Part shown: positions 26,954 to 35,741 of the stretch, one piece after another
How positions within the stretch are numbered: the first letter of the stretch is position 1
How the letters are laid out: each line of letters begins with the position of its first letter
Assembly (NCBI RefSeq): GCF_014203425.1
Contig: NZ_JACHJC010000001.1
Coordinates: forward strand, 1,984,001 to 2,048,000
Reading direction: 5' to 3'
Source of the DNA: Micromonospora echinospora
Lineage (GTDB): Bacteria > Actinomycetota > Actinomycetes > Mycobacteriales > Micromonosporaceae
Length of the DNA: 64,000 nt
Notes under the pieces: generated by a model
Databases searched by the model: none
Seen by the model: only the letters and a program-made list of their open reading frames with translations
What the model was told of the DNA's origin: nothing
Made by a program: the position numbers and the translations under genes

Positions 26954-27793
26954 TCACGCCATCGTCGGCAAGGTCACCCGGACCACCTCGCCGTCGGCGT
27001 CCCGCTCGATCCGGACACGCTGCCCCAATCGGAGCAGCCGCAGCCCGGAGGCGTCGAACGCGCGGGCCGGGAACGCCAGCTCGGTGCCGTCGTCGAGCAG
27101 CAGCACGCCGCTGCGGGTCGACGCGTCGTAGGTGGCCACCGTCCCCTGCATGCCAGCACCGTACCGGACTCCGCCGCCGGCCAGGAGCGCCGCCGTGCGC
27201 GGCCCCAGGCCCAGCCCGGCGGCGGTGGCCAGGTCCGCCGGGGTGTCCACGTCCCGGCGCAGGCTGGGCCAGTCACCGGCCAGCGGCAGCGCCCCGCTCG
27301 CCGCGTGGGCGGCCGCCGAGCCGGGCCCGAACTGCGGCGCCAGCGGCACCCCGGCCGGCGCGGCCAGCAGCACGGTGCCACCGCCGGGGGCGTCCGCGAC
27401 GAACCCGCGTACCCCCTCGGTGGCACGCAGCGCGGCGGCCAGCTCGGCCGGACGCAGCGCCGGCAGGTCGGCGGTCAGACCGGCCACGGCGGCGCGCGGC
27501 CCGGCGACGGCCGCACCGTGCCGGAACGCCGCGTTCAGCCCGGCCGCCGGGTCGGCGACGACCCGGGCGCCCGCCGCGTCCGCCGCCGCGCGCACCCGCG
27601 CGTCGTCGGTCACCACGAGCACCCCGGCGACCGCCGGGCACGCCCGCGCCGCGCGCAGGGTGTCGGCCGCCAGGGCCAGCGCCAGCTCCTCGTGGGGTAC
27701 GCCGGGCAGCGCGCCCCGCAGCCGGCTCTTCGCCGCTCCCAGGCGCTTCACCGGCATCACCACGGTCCAGCGGGCCTCAGACACGCCGACCAT
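26954..27793 (-). CDS. cofC: PEP/2-phospholactate guanylyltransferase fused to a cold-shock-like domain
   Basis: A 279-residue protein. Residues about 1-210 are CofC/FbiD, which makes the activated precursor of coenzyme F420 ([15 protein letters not shown] start, ADLPALRP and DVDTPADLA motifs). After GGGVRYGAG the frame continues without a stop into about 65 residues beginning [19 protein letters not shown] and ending [19 protein letters not shown], which has the strand pattern of a cold-shock/OB fold. The ATG inside could be a separate start. ATG 27793 is chosen; GTG 27784 is possible. Confidence 0.85.
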   Translation of the reverse strand: MVGVSEARWTVVMPVKRLGAAKSRLRGALPGVPHEELALALAADTLRAARACPAVAGVLVVTDDARVRAAADAAGARVVADPAAGLNAAFRHGAAVAGPRAAVAGLTADLPALRPAELAAALRATEGVRGFVADAPGGGTVLLAAPAGVPLAPQFGPGSAAAHAASGALPLAGDWPSLRRDVDTPADLATAAGLGLGPRTAALLAGGGVRYGAGMQGTVATYDASTRSGVLLLDDGTELAFPARAFDASGLRLLRLGQRVRIERDADGEVVRVTLPTMA

Positions 27794-27888
27794 CCTGCCA
27801 GCGGCAGCGCCGGTACCCGCACTGGCCGCAGCGGGGGCGAACAGGCATGATTCTGTGCCGGGGCGCGTGGGCGGATCGAGGAGGCACT

Positions 27889-28614
27889 GTGGCACGGCGG
27901 AGGCTGGGGTTCTGGCGACGGCTCGCCGTGGTGCTGGTGAAGCCGCTGATGACCGTCTGGACCCGGCGCACCTGGCGGGGCATGGAGCACCTGCGCCAGG
28001 ACGGCGGCGTGATCCTCGTGCCCAACCACATCTCGCACGCCGACCCGCTCGTGGTCGCGCACTACATCTACGACGCCGGGCGCTGGCCGCGTTTCCTCGG
28101 CAAGGCCAGCGTGTTCCGGGTGCCGGTGGTCGGCTCGATCCTGCACCGCTGCCAGCAGATCCCGGTCGAGCGGGGCACGGTCGAGGCGGTCAAGTCGCTG
28201 GACAAGCTGATCGCCGCGCTGGCCGAGGACGGCGCCGTGGTGATCTACCCGGAGGGCACCACCACCCGGGACCCGGACCTGTGGCCGATGAAGGGCAAGA
28301 CCGGCGCGGCCCGGCTGGCGCTGGCCACCGGCGCCCCGGTGGTCCCGATCGCCATGGTCGGCCCGGAGCGGATGTTCGACCCCCGTACCGCGCGTTTCGG
28401 GCTGCGCCCGCGTACCCCGGTGACGGTGATCGCCGGCCCGCCGGTGGACCTGAGCCGCTGGGCCGGCGCCACGCCGACCCGGCCGATCCTGGAGGAGATG
28501 ACGGACACCATCATGCTGCGCATCCGGGATCTGGTCGCGGAGATCCGCGGCGGCACGCCACCGCCGCTCTGGCAGCGGCCCGCCCACACCGGCACGCGGG
28601 AGGTCACCGAATGA
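27889..28614 (+). CDS. 1-acylglycerol-3-phosphate acyltransferase (PlsC family)
   Basis: A 241-residue membrane-associated acyltransferase for phosphatidic acid synthesis. Motif I is NHISHAD (HX4D), followed by [15 protein letters not shown] and the motif III-like [13 protein letters not shown] 27889 has GAGGAGG upstream. Its stop overlaps the gpsA start by four bases, coupling acyl transfer to glycerol-3-phosphate supply. Divergent from cofC. Confidence 0.92.
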   Translation: MARRRLGFWRRLAVVLVKPLMTVWTRRTWRGMEHLRQDGGVILVPNHISHADPLVVAHYIYDAGRWPRFLGKASVFRVPVVGSILHRCQQIPVERGTVEAVKSLDKLIAALAEDGAVVIYPEGTTTRDPDLWPMKGKTGAARLALATGAPVVPIAMVGPERMFDPRTARFGLRPRTPVTVIAGPPVDLSRWAGATPTRPILEEMTDTIMLRIRDLVAEIRGGTPPPLWQRPAHTGTREVTE

Positions 28615-29618
28615 GCGGGCACGTGGCGGTGCTGGGCGCCGGTTCCTGGGGAACCGCGTTCGCGAAGATCCTCGCCGACGCCGGGCGGGACGTCACGGTG
28701 CTGGCCCGCCGGGCCGCCGTGGCCGAGGCGATCCGGACCGGCCGGCAGAACCCGGAGTACCTGCCGGGCGTGCGCCTGCCGGAGCGGGTCACCGCCACCG
28801 GCGACGCCGCCGAGGCGATCGAGGGCGCCGAGGTGGTGGTGCTGTCGGTGCCGTCGCAGACGCTGCGCGGCAACCTCGCCGACTGGACGCCGTACCTGGC
28901 GCCGGACGCCACGCTCGTGTCGCTGATGAAGGGCATCGAGCTGGGCACCACCAAGCGGATGAGCCAGGTCATCACGGAGACCGCCGGGGTGCCCGCCGAC
29001 CGGGTGGTGGTCGTCTCCGGGCCCAACCTCGCCCCGGAGATCGCCGCCGAGCAGCCGGCCGCGACGGTGGTCGCCGGCACCGACAGCCGGCGTACCGCGC
29101 TGGTGCAGGCGTCCATCCGCACGCCGTACTTCCGCCCGTACACGAATGACGACGTGATCGGCTGCGAGCTGGGCGGCGCGGTGAAGAACGTGATCGCGCT
29201 GGCGTACGGCATCGCCACCGCGATGGGCTTCGGCGACAACACCCGGGCCATGCTGATGACCCGAGGGCTGGCCGAGACCGCCCGGCTGGGCGTGGCGCTC
29301 GGCGCCGACCCGATCACGTTCGCCGGGCTGGCCGGCATGGGCGACCTGGTCGCGTCCTGCTCGTCCCCGATGGCCCGCAACCGCACCTTCGGCGAGCACC
29401 TGGGCCGGGGCGAGTCGCTGGAGCAGGCCCAGGCCGCCACCCGGCAGACCGCCGAGGGCGTCAAGAGCTGCCTGGCCATCCGCGACCTGGCCCGCGCGCA
29501 CGGCGTCGAGATGCCGATCACCGAGCAGATCGAGCGGATCTGCCACGAGGGGATGGACCCCCGCCTCGCGGTGGACGCGCTGATGAGCCGTACCGCCAAG
29601 CCGGAGTCGTACGAGTGA
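28611..29618 (+). CDS. gpsA: NAD(P)-dependent glycerol-3-phosphate dehydrogenase
   Basis: A 335-residue enzyme reducing DHAP to sn-glycerol-3-phosphate for phospholipids. Rossmann motif [10 protein letters not shown] at residue 8, the substrate-binding [14 protein letters not shown] with catalytic Lys, and the C-terminal [11 protein letters not shown] all match GpsA. ATGA overlaps link it to plsC before and the PLP enzyme after, giving a three-gene operon. Confidence 0.96.
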   Translation: MSGHVAVLGAGSWGTAFAKILADAGRDVTVLARRAAVAEAIRTGRQNPEYLPGVRLPERVTATGDAAEAIEGAEVVVLSVPSQTLRGNLADWTPYLAPDATLVSLMKGIELGTTKRMSQVITETAGVPADRVVVVSGPNLAPEIAAEQPAATVVAGTDSRRTALVQASIRTPYFRPYTNDDVIGCELGGAVKNVIALAYGIATAMGFGDNTRAMLMTRGLAETARLGVALGADPITFAGLAGMGDLVASCSSPMARNRTFGEHLGRGESLEQAQAATRQTAEGVKSCLAIRDLARAHGVEMPITEQIERICHEGMDPRLAVDALMSRTAKPESYE

Positions 29619-30748
29619 GCGCCGCCGGCGCGGCGGACGGGAACTGGGGCGACGGCACGCGCAGCGTGCACGCCGGCCTGCCGGACGCCGTACCCGGGCA
29701 GCCGTTCCTGCCCGGCCCGGTCTTCGCCGCGCCGTACCACCTCGACCCGGAGCGCGGCCCGTCGGCGGCGGCGGACGGGTACGGGCGACCCGACAACCCC
29801 ACCCGGCGGCTGCTGGAGACGGCGATCGGCGAGCTGGAGGGCGCCGACTGCCGCGTCTTCGCCAGCGGCCAGGCCGCCATCACCGGGCTGCTGCTGACCG
29901 TGCTGCGCCCCGGCGACACAGTGCTGCTGCCCGCCGACGGCTACTTCTCGGTGCGCTCGTTCGCCTCGGACACGCTGGAACAACTCGGCGTACGCGTGGT
30001 GCTGGTGCCGACCGCCGGGCCGTACCCGTCGTTCGACGGCGTCCGGCTGGTGCTGCTGGAGACCCCGGCGAACCCCGGCCTGGACGTGGCCGACGTGCGG
30101 GCGGTGGCCGCCGCCGCGCACGCCGCAGGCGCGCTGGTGGCGGTGGACAACACCACCGCGACGCCGCTCGGGCAGCGCCCGCTGGACCTCGGCGCGGACG
30201 TGGTGGTCGCCTCCGGCACCAAGGCGCTGACCGGCCACTCGGATCTGCTGCTGGGCTATCTGGCGACCCGGGACGCCGGGCTGCGGGACGCGGCGACCAC
30301 CTGGCGCAACGCCACCGGCGGGGTGCCCGGCGCGTTCGACTGCTGGCTGGCCCACCGCTCGCTGGCCACGCTCGACCTGCGGCTGGCCCGGCAGACCGCG
30401 AACGCGCGGGCGCTGGCCGATCTGCTCGTGGCCCGGCCGGACGTGACCGGGGTGCGCTGGCCCGGCCGGCCGGAGGACCCGGCGTACCCGGTCGCCTCGG
30501 CCCAGATGCGGCGCGTACCGGGCGTGCTCTCGTTCGACCTGGGCGACGAGCGCCGCGTGGCCCGGTTCCTCGGCGCCTCCCGGCTGGTGGCCGCCGCCAC
30601 CTCGTTCGGCGGGCTGCACACCACCGCCGACCGGCGCGCCCAGTGGGGCGACGACACGGCACCCGGTTTCGTCCGGTTCTCCTGCGGCATCGAGGACACC
30701 GCCGACCTGCTCGCCGACGTGGCGGCGGCGCTCGACGCGGCGGGCTGA
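29615..30748 (+). CDS. Cystathionine gamma-lyase/synthase family PLP enzyme
   Basis: A 377-residue Cys/Met-metabolism PLP enzyme (fold type I). The PLP lysine lies in [18 protein letters not shown] and the phosphate-binding [13 protein letters not shown] and [10 protein letters not shown] regions are present. Actinobacterial relatives in this position are annotated cystathionine gamma-lyase. GTG 29615 overlaps the gpsA stop, so it is co-translated with lipid genes, an odd metabolic pairing. Exact reaction (gamma-lyase, gamma-synthase or methionine lyase) is open. Confidence 0.85.
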   Translation: MSAAGAADGNWGDGTRSVHAGLPDAVPGQPFLPGPVFAAPYHLDPERGPSAAADGYGRPDNPTRRLLETAIGELEGADCRVFASGQAAITGLLLTVLRPGDTVLLPADGYFSVRSFASDTLEQLGVRVVLVPTAGPYPSFDGVRLVLLETPANPGLDVADVRAVAAAAHAAGALVAVDNTTATPLGQRPLDLGADVVVASGTKALTGHSDLLLGYLATRDAGLRDAATTWRNATGGVPGAFDCWLAHRSLATLDLRLARQTANARALADLLVARPDVTGVRWPGRPEDPAYPVASAQMRRVPGVLSFDLGDERRVARFLGASRLVAAATSFGGLHTTADRRAQWGDDTAPGFVRFSCGIEDTADLLADVAAALDAAG

Positions 30749-30813
30749 CGGCGCAACGCCGGCTGGGCTATCGTGACGGGCAGCCACGGCCCGTGCGGCC
30801 CCGACCCGAGGAG

Positions 30814-30876
30814 GTGAGTCCGATCCCCCAGCAGAGGACCGGCGTTCCCTCCGAGTCCGCGTCGCCCAGGAGCTGA
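30814..30876 (+). CDS. Candidate 20-codon leader ORF upstream of the PrmC-like methyltransferase
   Basis: GTG 30814 follows a perfect GAGGAGG; the frame reads VSPIPQQRTGVPSESASPRS and stops at 30876. The GTG overlaps the RBS-like run, so spacing is tight and translation is uncertain. The codons run through nested inverted repeats and the stop falls at the end of the inner loop. No run of one amino acid is seen, so it does not look like a simple amino-acid attenuator. Confidence 0.35.
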   Translation: MSPIPQQRTGVPSESASPRS

Positions 30877-30894
30877 GGCGACGCCGGGAACGCC
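30841..30894 (+). promoter_or_regulatory. Nested stem-loop in the leader of the PrmC-like gene
   Basis: Outer arms GGCGTTCCC (30841-30849) and GGGAACGCC (30886-30894) enclose inner arms GCGTCGCC (30859-30866) and GGCGACGC (30877-30884), all perfect. It lies 27 bp before the ATG at 30921 and encloses the mini-ORF stop. The nested design looks like a structured RNA leader; no T-run follows, so it is not a plain intrinsic terminator. Confidence 0.5.
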
Positions 30895-30920
30895 GACGAG
30901 CGCTTCCCGAAAGGCCTGCC

Positions 30921-31712
30921 ATGGCATCCACCGTGTTCACTCCCGACCGTCCTGCCCTCGTCCGCCGGCTGCGCGCCGCCGGTTGCGTCTTCGCCGAGGA
31001 CGAGGCGGACCTGCTGATCGCCGCCGCCGACTCGGCGCAGTCACTGACCCGGCTGGTCGACCGTCGCGTCGCCGGCCTGCCGCTGGAACACCTGCTCGGC
31101 TGGGCCGAGTTCTGCGGCCGGCGGATCGTCGTCCACCCGGGGGTGTTCGTGCCGCGCGGGCGTACCGCGGTGCTCGTCGACGCCGCGGTGGCGGTCGCCG
31201 GGGCGGCGCCCGCGGTGCTCGACCTGTGCTGCGGCTCCGGCGCCGCCGCCGTGGTGCTGCACGAGCGGCTGGCGCCGCGCTGGCTGGCTGCCGCCGACAT
31301 CGACCCGGTGGCGGTGGCGTGCGCGCGGCGCAACCTCGACCCGCTCGGCGTCCCCGTCTATCAGGGCGACCTGTTCGACGCGGTGCCTGCCACCTGGCGC
31401 GGCCGGCTGGACCTGGTGGTGGCGAACGCGCCGTACGTGCCGACCGGCGCGGTGGCCTCGCTGCCGGCCGAGGCGCGGTTGCACGAGGCCCCGGTGGCGC
31501 TGGACGGCGGCGCGGACGGCCTCGCGGTGCTGCGCCGGGTCGCGTCCGGCGCGGCGCAGTGGCTGGCCCCGGGCGGGCATGTCGCTGTCGAGGTGAGCGC
31601 CGGGCAGGCCGCGGCGTTGTGCGCCGTGTTCGCCGCCGCCGGGCTGCACCCGTCGGTGGTCCGCGACGAGGAGCGCGAGGCGACAGCGGTGACCGCCCGC
31701 CGCCCCGGCTGA
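30921..31712 (+). CDS. PrmC-related protein N5-glutamine methyltransferase, unknown substrate
   Basis: A 263-residue SAM-dependent methyltransferase. The helical N-terminal PrmC-like part (about 10-70, GLPLEHLLGWAEFCGRRI) precedes the Rossmann domain with VLDLCCGSGAAAVVL. The catalytic motif is NAPYVP rather than NPPY, the variant seen in a PrmC-related actinobacterial subfamily whose target is unknown. ATG 30921. No release-factor gene is adjacent. Probably not the house-keeping PrmC itself. Confidence 0.85.
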   Translation: MASTVFTPDRPALVRRLRAAGCVFAEDEADLLIAAADSAQSLTRLVDRRVAGLPLEHLLGWAEFCGRRIVVHPGVFVPRGRTAVLVDAAVAVAGAAPAVLDLCCGSGAAAVVLHERLAPRWLAAADIDPVAVACARRNLDPLGVPVYQGDLFDAVPATWRGRLDLVVANAPYVPTGAVASLPAEARLHEAPVALDGGADGLAVLRRVASGAAQWLAPGGHVAVEVSAGQAAALCAVFAAAGLHPSVVRDEEREATAVTARRPG

Positions 31713-31799
31713 GAGCGGGCGGGGCAGTACCGCCGGCGGCATGGCGGGTAGGCCCGCCGAGAACTAGCCTCGGATCAGGCTCGGCGGGAGGCGGTGGCG

Positions 31800-32867
31800 G
31801 TGGGCAGCGCAGGGGTGCCGGTGGTGGTGGGGCTGGACAACGGGGGCACGAGCGACAACGCCACGGTGCTGACCGTCGACGGCCGGTTCCTGGTGGACGG
31901 GCTGCTGGAGATCCCGAGTGACGTCGGCGCGGGGCCGCAGGCGGCGGTGGAGGCGCTGGCGCGGGCGTTCGACGGCGTGCTCGCCCACACCGGCGTGCCC
32001 CGTGACCTGGTACGCGCGGTCGGGCTGGACACGCCCGGCCCGGCCAGCGCCACCGGTGTGATCTCCTCGCGCGGCTCCACCAACTTCTCCCAGCCGGCCT
32101 GGCGTGGCTTCGACGTGCGTACCGCGCTGGAGCGGCGGCTCGGCCTGCCGGTGGTGTACGCCAACGACGGCAACGCCGCCGCGCTCTACGCCCATCACGT
32201 GCACTTCGGCGCGGACGCGATGGCCCGGTCCTCGGTGTCCGCGATCGTGGGCACCGGGCTCGGCGGGGGAGTGGTGGAGTCCGGCCGGGTGGTCGGCGGC
32301 GCGGCCGGCATGGCCGGCGAGTTCGGCCACGTGCACATCCCGCTGGACGGCCTGGTCGAGCCGGACCAGCCGGCGCCGGTCTGTGCCTGCGGCTTCACCG
32401 GGGACGCGGAGAGCGTCGCCTCGCTGACCGCGATCCGGCGCAACCTGCTGCCGTACTGGCTGGCCCGGCATCCGGAGCATCCGCTGGCCGCGGAGGAGCC
32501 GGACCGGGCGGCGAAGCTGCTGCGCGGCTACGGCGAGCGGGGCGACCCGCTGGCCCGCCAGGTGTTCGGCCAGCAGGCGCGGGCGCTGGGGCGGTTGTTC
32601 ACCATCGCGGCCAACTTCACCGACCCGCACGCGTACTTCGTCGGCGGGGGCGTGGTGGAGGCGGCGCCGGAGTTCCGGGACTGGTTCCTCGCCGCCGTCG
32701 CCGAGCACACGGTGCTGCGCGAGGAGCAGCGCGCGGTGGCCACCTTCGCGCTGGTGCCGGACCGGGACATGGCCGGCGCACGGGGGGTGGCCATCGCGGC
32801 GCTGGAGGCGGTGCGCGCCGCCGCCGCCGTCACCGCACCGCTGCGGCCGGGCGGCGCGCTCGCCTGA
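31800..32867 (+). CDS. ROK-family sugar kinase or regulator-like protein
   Basis: A 355-residue ROK protein. ATP phosphate loop VGLDNGGTSD near the start, catalytic Asp in YANDGNAAAL, and ATP-binding AIVGTGLGGGVV. No N-terminal helix-turn-helix, so a kinase rather than a repressor. The zinc motif is CACGFTGDAES, where the canonical CxCGxxGCxE has Cys at the place of Asp, so zinc binding may be altered. GTG 31800 lies eight bases after GGGAGG; the GTG at 31794 is too close to it. Sugar unknown. Confidence 0.85.
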   Translation: MGSAGVPVVVGLDNGGTSDNATVLTVDGRFLVDGLLEIPSDVGAGPQAAVEALARAFDGVLAHTGVPRDLVRAVGLDTPGPASATGVISSRGSTNFSQPAWRGFDVRTALERRLGLPVVYANDGNAAALYAHHVHFGADAMARSSVSAIVGTGLGGGVVESGRVVGGAAGMAGEFGHVHIPLDGLVEPDQPAPVCACGFTGDAESVASLTAIRRNLLPYWLARHPEHPLAAEEPDRAAKLLRGYGERGDPLARQVFGQQARALGRLFTIAANFTDPHAYFVGGGVVEAAPEFRDWFLAAVAEHTVLREEQRAVATFALVPDRDMAGARGVAIAALEAVRAAAAVTAPLRPGGALA

Positions 32868-32877
32868 GGGCCCGCCG

Positions 32878-33078
32878 TCAGGCGCGTGGCGGCGCGGCGG
32901 TGAAGACGGCCCAGGCGTGCGGCGGGAACACCAGCACCGGCCCGGCCGGGTCCTTGGAGTCGCGGACCGCCACCGCGCCGGGCAGCGGCGCCATCTCCAC
33001 GCACGCGCCCTCGTCGCCGCTGTGGCTGCTCTTGCGCCAGCCGGCCGGTGTGGGGTGGGGGTGGTTCGTGCCGTTCAT
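32878..33078 (-). CDS. DUF397 domain protein
   Basis: A 66-residue DUF397 protein: WRKSSHSGDEGACVEMA at residue 14 and VAVRDSKDP in the middle are the family hallmarks. DUF397 genes in actinomycetes almost always sit next to an Scr1-type HTH gene, as here, four bases after it. Known members affect development or act as toxin-like partners controlled by the HTH protein; function here is inferred. Confidence 0.9.
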   Translation of the reverse strand: MNGTNHPHPTPAGWRKSSHSGDEGACVEMAPLPGAVAVRDSKDPAGPVLVFPPHAWAVFTAAPPRA

Positions 33079-33082
33079 CTGG

Positions 33083-33928
33083 TCACCTCTCGTTCAGCAG
33101 GCGGAGCAGCTGGTCCCGACTGGCCGCCGGACTCAGCGCCACGGTCCGCAGGTGCTCCATGATCTTGGTGCAGGTACGCAGGTCGCCCGGCCGGTCGAGG
33201 ATCATCTGCCCGGCGACGGTCTCCACCGAGGCGATGATCGGGTCCTCCGGGTCGGCGAACTCCAGCATGTGCAGCGAGCCCCGGGTGCCCCGGTGGTAAC
33301 CGGCGGCCAGAGGGATCACCTGCACCGTGATGTTCGGCAGTTCGGCCATCTTCACCAGGTGCTGGAGCTGGGCGGACATGACCGAGCGGCCACCGACCGG
33401 GCGCAGCAGCGCGCCCTCGTCGATGATGGCGTCGAGAATCGGCGGTCCGTCCCCGGAGAGCCGTTGCTGGCGGTCCAGCCGTAGCTGCACGCGCTGCTCC
33501 ACCTGCTCGTCGCTGAGGGTGTGCGGGCCGCCGCGCATCACTCCGCGGATGTAGTCGGCGGTCTGGAGCAGACCGGGCACCACCGACGGCTCGAAGTTCG
33601 CGATGCCGGTGGCCTCGGCCTCCAGCGCGATGAAGTCGATGGTGCGGCGGTCCAGCAGGTACGAGTAGGACACCCACCAGCCGGGCTTGCGGGCGTCCTT
33701 CGCGAGCTGCACCGCCGCGGCGATCTCGTCCGGGCCCACGCCGTAGCTGGTCAGCAGCGCGCGCACGGTGGCGGGACTGATCAGCGTCTGCGCGTTCTCG
33801 TAGCGGGACAGCGTGCTCCGGGTGCTGTTGATCTCGTCGGCCGCGGTCTCCAGGGTGAGGCCGGCGGCCTCCCGGTGGGCCCGCAGGGCGATGCCGAGCC
33901 GTCGGGCCCGGGCGGTCTTCGGCGCCAT
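33083..33928 (-). CDS. Scr1-type helix-turn-helix regulator (XRE with DUF5753)
   Basis: A 281-residue regulator. Residues about 8-65 form an XRE helix-turn-helix (LRAHREAAGLTLETAADEI then STLSRYENAQ). The rest is DUF5753, with FEPSVVPGLLQTADYIR as its usual opening. ATG 33928 gives the family N terminus; the frame extends upstream without homology. Upstream palindromes may be its own operator. Forms a pair with the DUF397 gene. Confidence 0.92.
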   Translation of the reverse strand: MAPKTARARRLGIALRAHREAAGLTLETAADEINSTRSTLSRYENAQTLISPATVRALLTSYGVGPDEIAAAVQLAKDARKPGWWVSYSYLLDRRTIDFIALEAEATGIANFEPSVVPGLLQTADYIRGVMRGGPHTLSDEQVEQRVQLRLDRQQRLSGDGPPILDAIIDEGALLRPVGGRSVMSAQLQHLVKMAELPNITVQVIPLAAGYHRGTRGSLHMLEFADPEDPIIASVETVAGQMILDRPGDLRTCTKIMEHLRTVALSPAASRDQLLRLLNER

Positions 33929-33939
33929 GCATCGATGAT

Positions 33940-34003
33940 CGCACATCTGGTGGGAAAATGTGCGTGAGAGAAAGTCGATGAGAGTTGCATTCACGCATGT
34001 GAA
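33940..34003. promoter_or_regulatory. Candidate operator(s) of the Scr1-type regulator
   Basis: CGCACAT-N11-ATGTGCG (33940-33946, 33958-33964) is a perfect inverted repeat 11 bp ahead of the regulator's start codon. A second one, TTCAC-GCAT-GTGAA, lies at 33990-34003. XRE regulators usually bind such repeats to control themselves. The region is also unusually AT-rich. Confidence 0.5.
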
Positions 34004-34163
34004 CCTGTCAACCTGTGACGGCGTCCTCACTGCCGGTTGTCGTGGCGACGGTGGCGGTGAGCGACCGGAGGGGATGGGGCGCGCGGTGGTCGGATTTCTA
34101 CTCCCCCCACGATCCGACCGCCGCGTGCCCCTGCCGTTCCACGAGACGGGAGGGGGTTCCGCG

Positions 34164-34211
34164 ATGACGGTGACGGCCTGCCACCTCCGGAGCGGAGGTG
34201 GCCGGGAATGA
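34164..34211 (+). CDS. 15-codon mini-ORF coupled to the next small gene
   Basis: ATG 34164 reads MTVTACHLRSGGGRE and stops in the sequence GAATGA, so the stop overlaps the ATG of the next gene. AGGGGG lies ahead at about 34151-34156. The frame can be extended upstream to 33978 or 33960, giving an up to 83-residue protein; no homology is recognised. Its last codons run through a hairpin that masks the next ribosome-binding site. Confidence 0.4.
   Translation: MTVTACHLRSGGGRE
34181..34201 (+). promoter_or_regulatory. Hairpin masking a ribosome-binding site
   Basis: CCACCTCCG (34181-34189) and CGGAGGTGG (34193-34201) pair perfectly around GAG. The 3' arm contains GGAGG, the ribosome-binding site of the ATG at 34208. 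A ribosome translating the mini-ORF at 34164 would open it, so translation of the next gene would depend on the mini-ORF. Confidence 0.55.
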
Positions 34212-34432
34212 CCCGGTTCCTCGTGGTCCTCACCGACGTACGCCCCCCGGCCGGCGGCGGGCGCGACGAGCGGACCAGCCCTGAGCGCCGGCGGCAGGTC
34301 GTCGGCGCGCACAGCCGGGAGGCGGCCGACCGGATCGCCGGCGCGTTCATGGCGCTGGGCATGGTGCGGGCCGGCCGGCAGCGCGTCAAGGTGATCGCGG
34401 TCGGCCGCCGGCCCCGGCACCCGGCCTTCTGA
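34208..34432 (+). CDS. Small hypothetical protein
   Basis: A 74-residue protein starting MTRFLVVLTDVRPPAGG, with a mixed hydrophobic start, basic middle (SPERRRQVVGAHSREAADR) and basic end. It resembles a small alpha/beta protein; no family recognised. Its RBS is in the hairpin at 34181-34201 and its ATG overlaps the mini-ORF stop (ATGA). It lies between the Scr1 regulator and ddl. Confidence 0.6.
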   Translation: MTRFLVVLTDVRPPAGGGRDERTSPERRRQVVGAHSREAADRIAGAFMALGMVRAGRQRVKVIAVGRRPRHPAF

Positions 34433-34621
34433 GCCACGCCCGCCCCACGCGCTCTCAGCGCCGCGTCTCGTTACTCCCTGTATATGTTGCCTTGACTGTT
34501 TGCCACGCGGCTCCGCGTCTCCCCGGGTATCGACCACCCCTGCCGACAACGCACAGTAAGGTCAATCGGGTGAGCGCCACCGGCGAGCACGGCCAGCCGT
34601 AGTCGCGACGATGAGGTGACC

Positions 34622-35725
34622 ATGACCACCCCAGGCAAGACCCGTGTGGCGATCGTCTTCGGTGGCCGCAGCCCCGAGCACGGCATCTCCTGCGTCAGCG
34701 CCGGCAGCGTGCTGGCCGCGCTCGACCCGGACGAGTTCGAGGTGGTGCCGGTCGGCATCACCCGGCAGGGCCAGTGGGTGCTCGCCGACGGCGAACCGAG
34801 CCGGCTCGCCATCACCGACCGGAAACTCCCGGAGATCACCGCCGGGTCCGGCGCTGAACTGGTGCTGCGCGCCGACCCCGCCGCGGGCGGCCTGATGGTG
34901 CTCGACCCGGCCCAGGGGCCGGTCGCGCTCGCCGACGTGGACGTGGTCTTCCCGGTGCTGCACGGCGCGTACGGCGAGGACGGCACGATCCAGGGGATGC
35001 TGGAGATGGCCGACATCCCCTACGTCGGCGCGAACGTGTTCGCCTCCGCCGCGGCCATGGACAAGGAGTTCACCAAGAAGCTCTGCGCCGCCGAGGGCAT
35101 CCCGGTCGGCCCGTACGCGGTGCTGCGCGCCGGGATGTCGCTGAGCGAGGAGGACAAGGAACGCCTCGGGCTGCCCGTCTTCGTCAAGCCGTCGCGGGCC
35201 GGCTCCTCGTTCGGCATCACCAAGGTCGACGACTGGGCGGACCTGGACGCCGCGCTCGTCACCGCCCGGGAGATCGACAGCAAGGTGCTCGTCGAGGGCG
35301 CCGTGGTCGGCCGCGAGATCGAGTGCGGCGTGCTGGAGGGCGAAGCCGGCGGCGCGCCGGAGGCCTCGGTGCTCGCCGAGGTGCGGATGATCGGCGACCG
35401 CGACTGGTACGACTTCGAGGCCAAGTACATCTTCGCCGACGAGGTCTGCGAGTACGACGTCCCGGCCGACCTGTCCGAGCCGGTGGCCCGGCAGGTGCGC
35501 GACTACGCCACCCGCGCCTTCACCGCGCTCGACTGCTCCGGCCTGGCCCGTGTCGACTTCTTCGTCACGCCGCAGATGGACGTCTACCTCAACGAGATCA
35601 ACACGATGCCGGGCTTCACCCCGACCTCGATGTTCCCGCGGATGTGGTCGGCCAGCGGGCTGGAGTACCCGAAGCTGGTCAACCGCCTGATCCGTACCGC
35701 CCTGCACCGCCGCGCCGGGCGCTGA
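34622..35725 (+). CDS. ddl: D-alanine--D-alanine ligase
   Basis: A 367-residue ATP-grasp enzyme making the D-Ala-D-Ala dipeptide for peptidoglycan. Visible: [15 protein letters not shown] (substrate loop), [16 protein letters not shown], the ATP-grasp [15 protein letters not shown], and the metal-binding [11 protein letters not shown]. This is the DdlA-like long form as in mycobacteria, in the same neighbourhood. ATG 34622 has GATGAGGTG upstream. Gene is followed by a converging DUF3515 gene. Confidence 0.97.
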   Translation: MTTPGKTRVAIVFGGRSPEHGISCVSAGSVLAALDPDEFEVVPVGITRQGQWVLADGEPSRLAITDRKLPEITAGSGAELVLRADPAAGGLMVLDPAQGPVALADVDVVFPVLHGAYGEDGTIQGMLEMADIPYVGANVFASAAAMDKEFTKKLCAAEGIPVGPYAVLRAGMSLSEEDKERLGLPVFVKPSRAGSSFGITKVDDWADLDAALVTAREIDSKVLVEGAVVGREIECGVLEGEAGGAPEASVLAEVRMIGDRDWYDFEAKYIFADEVCEYDVPADLSEPVARQVRDYATRAFTALDCSGLARVDFFVTPQMDVYLNEINTMPGFTPTSMFPRMWSASGLEYPKLVNRLIRTALHRRAGR

Positions 35726-35741
35726 CCCGGTCGGCCGGGCG

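Noticed and set aside
34571..34603. A 10-codon frame [10 protein letters not shown] before ddl as a leader peptide
   Set aside because: No hairpin-terminator follows and no amino-acid run is present; probably chance.
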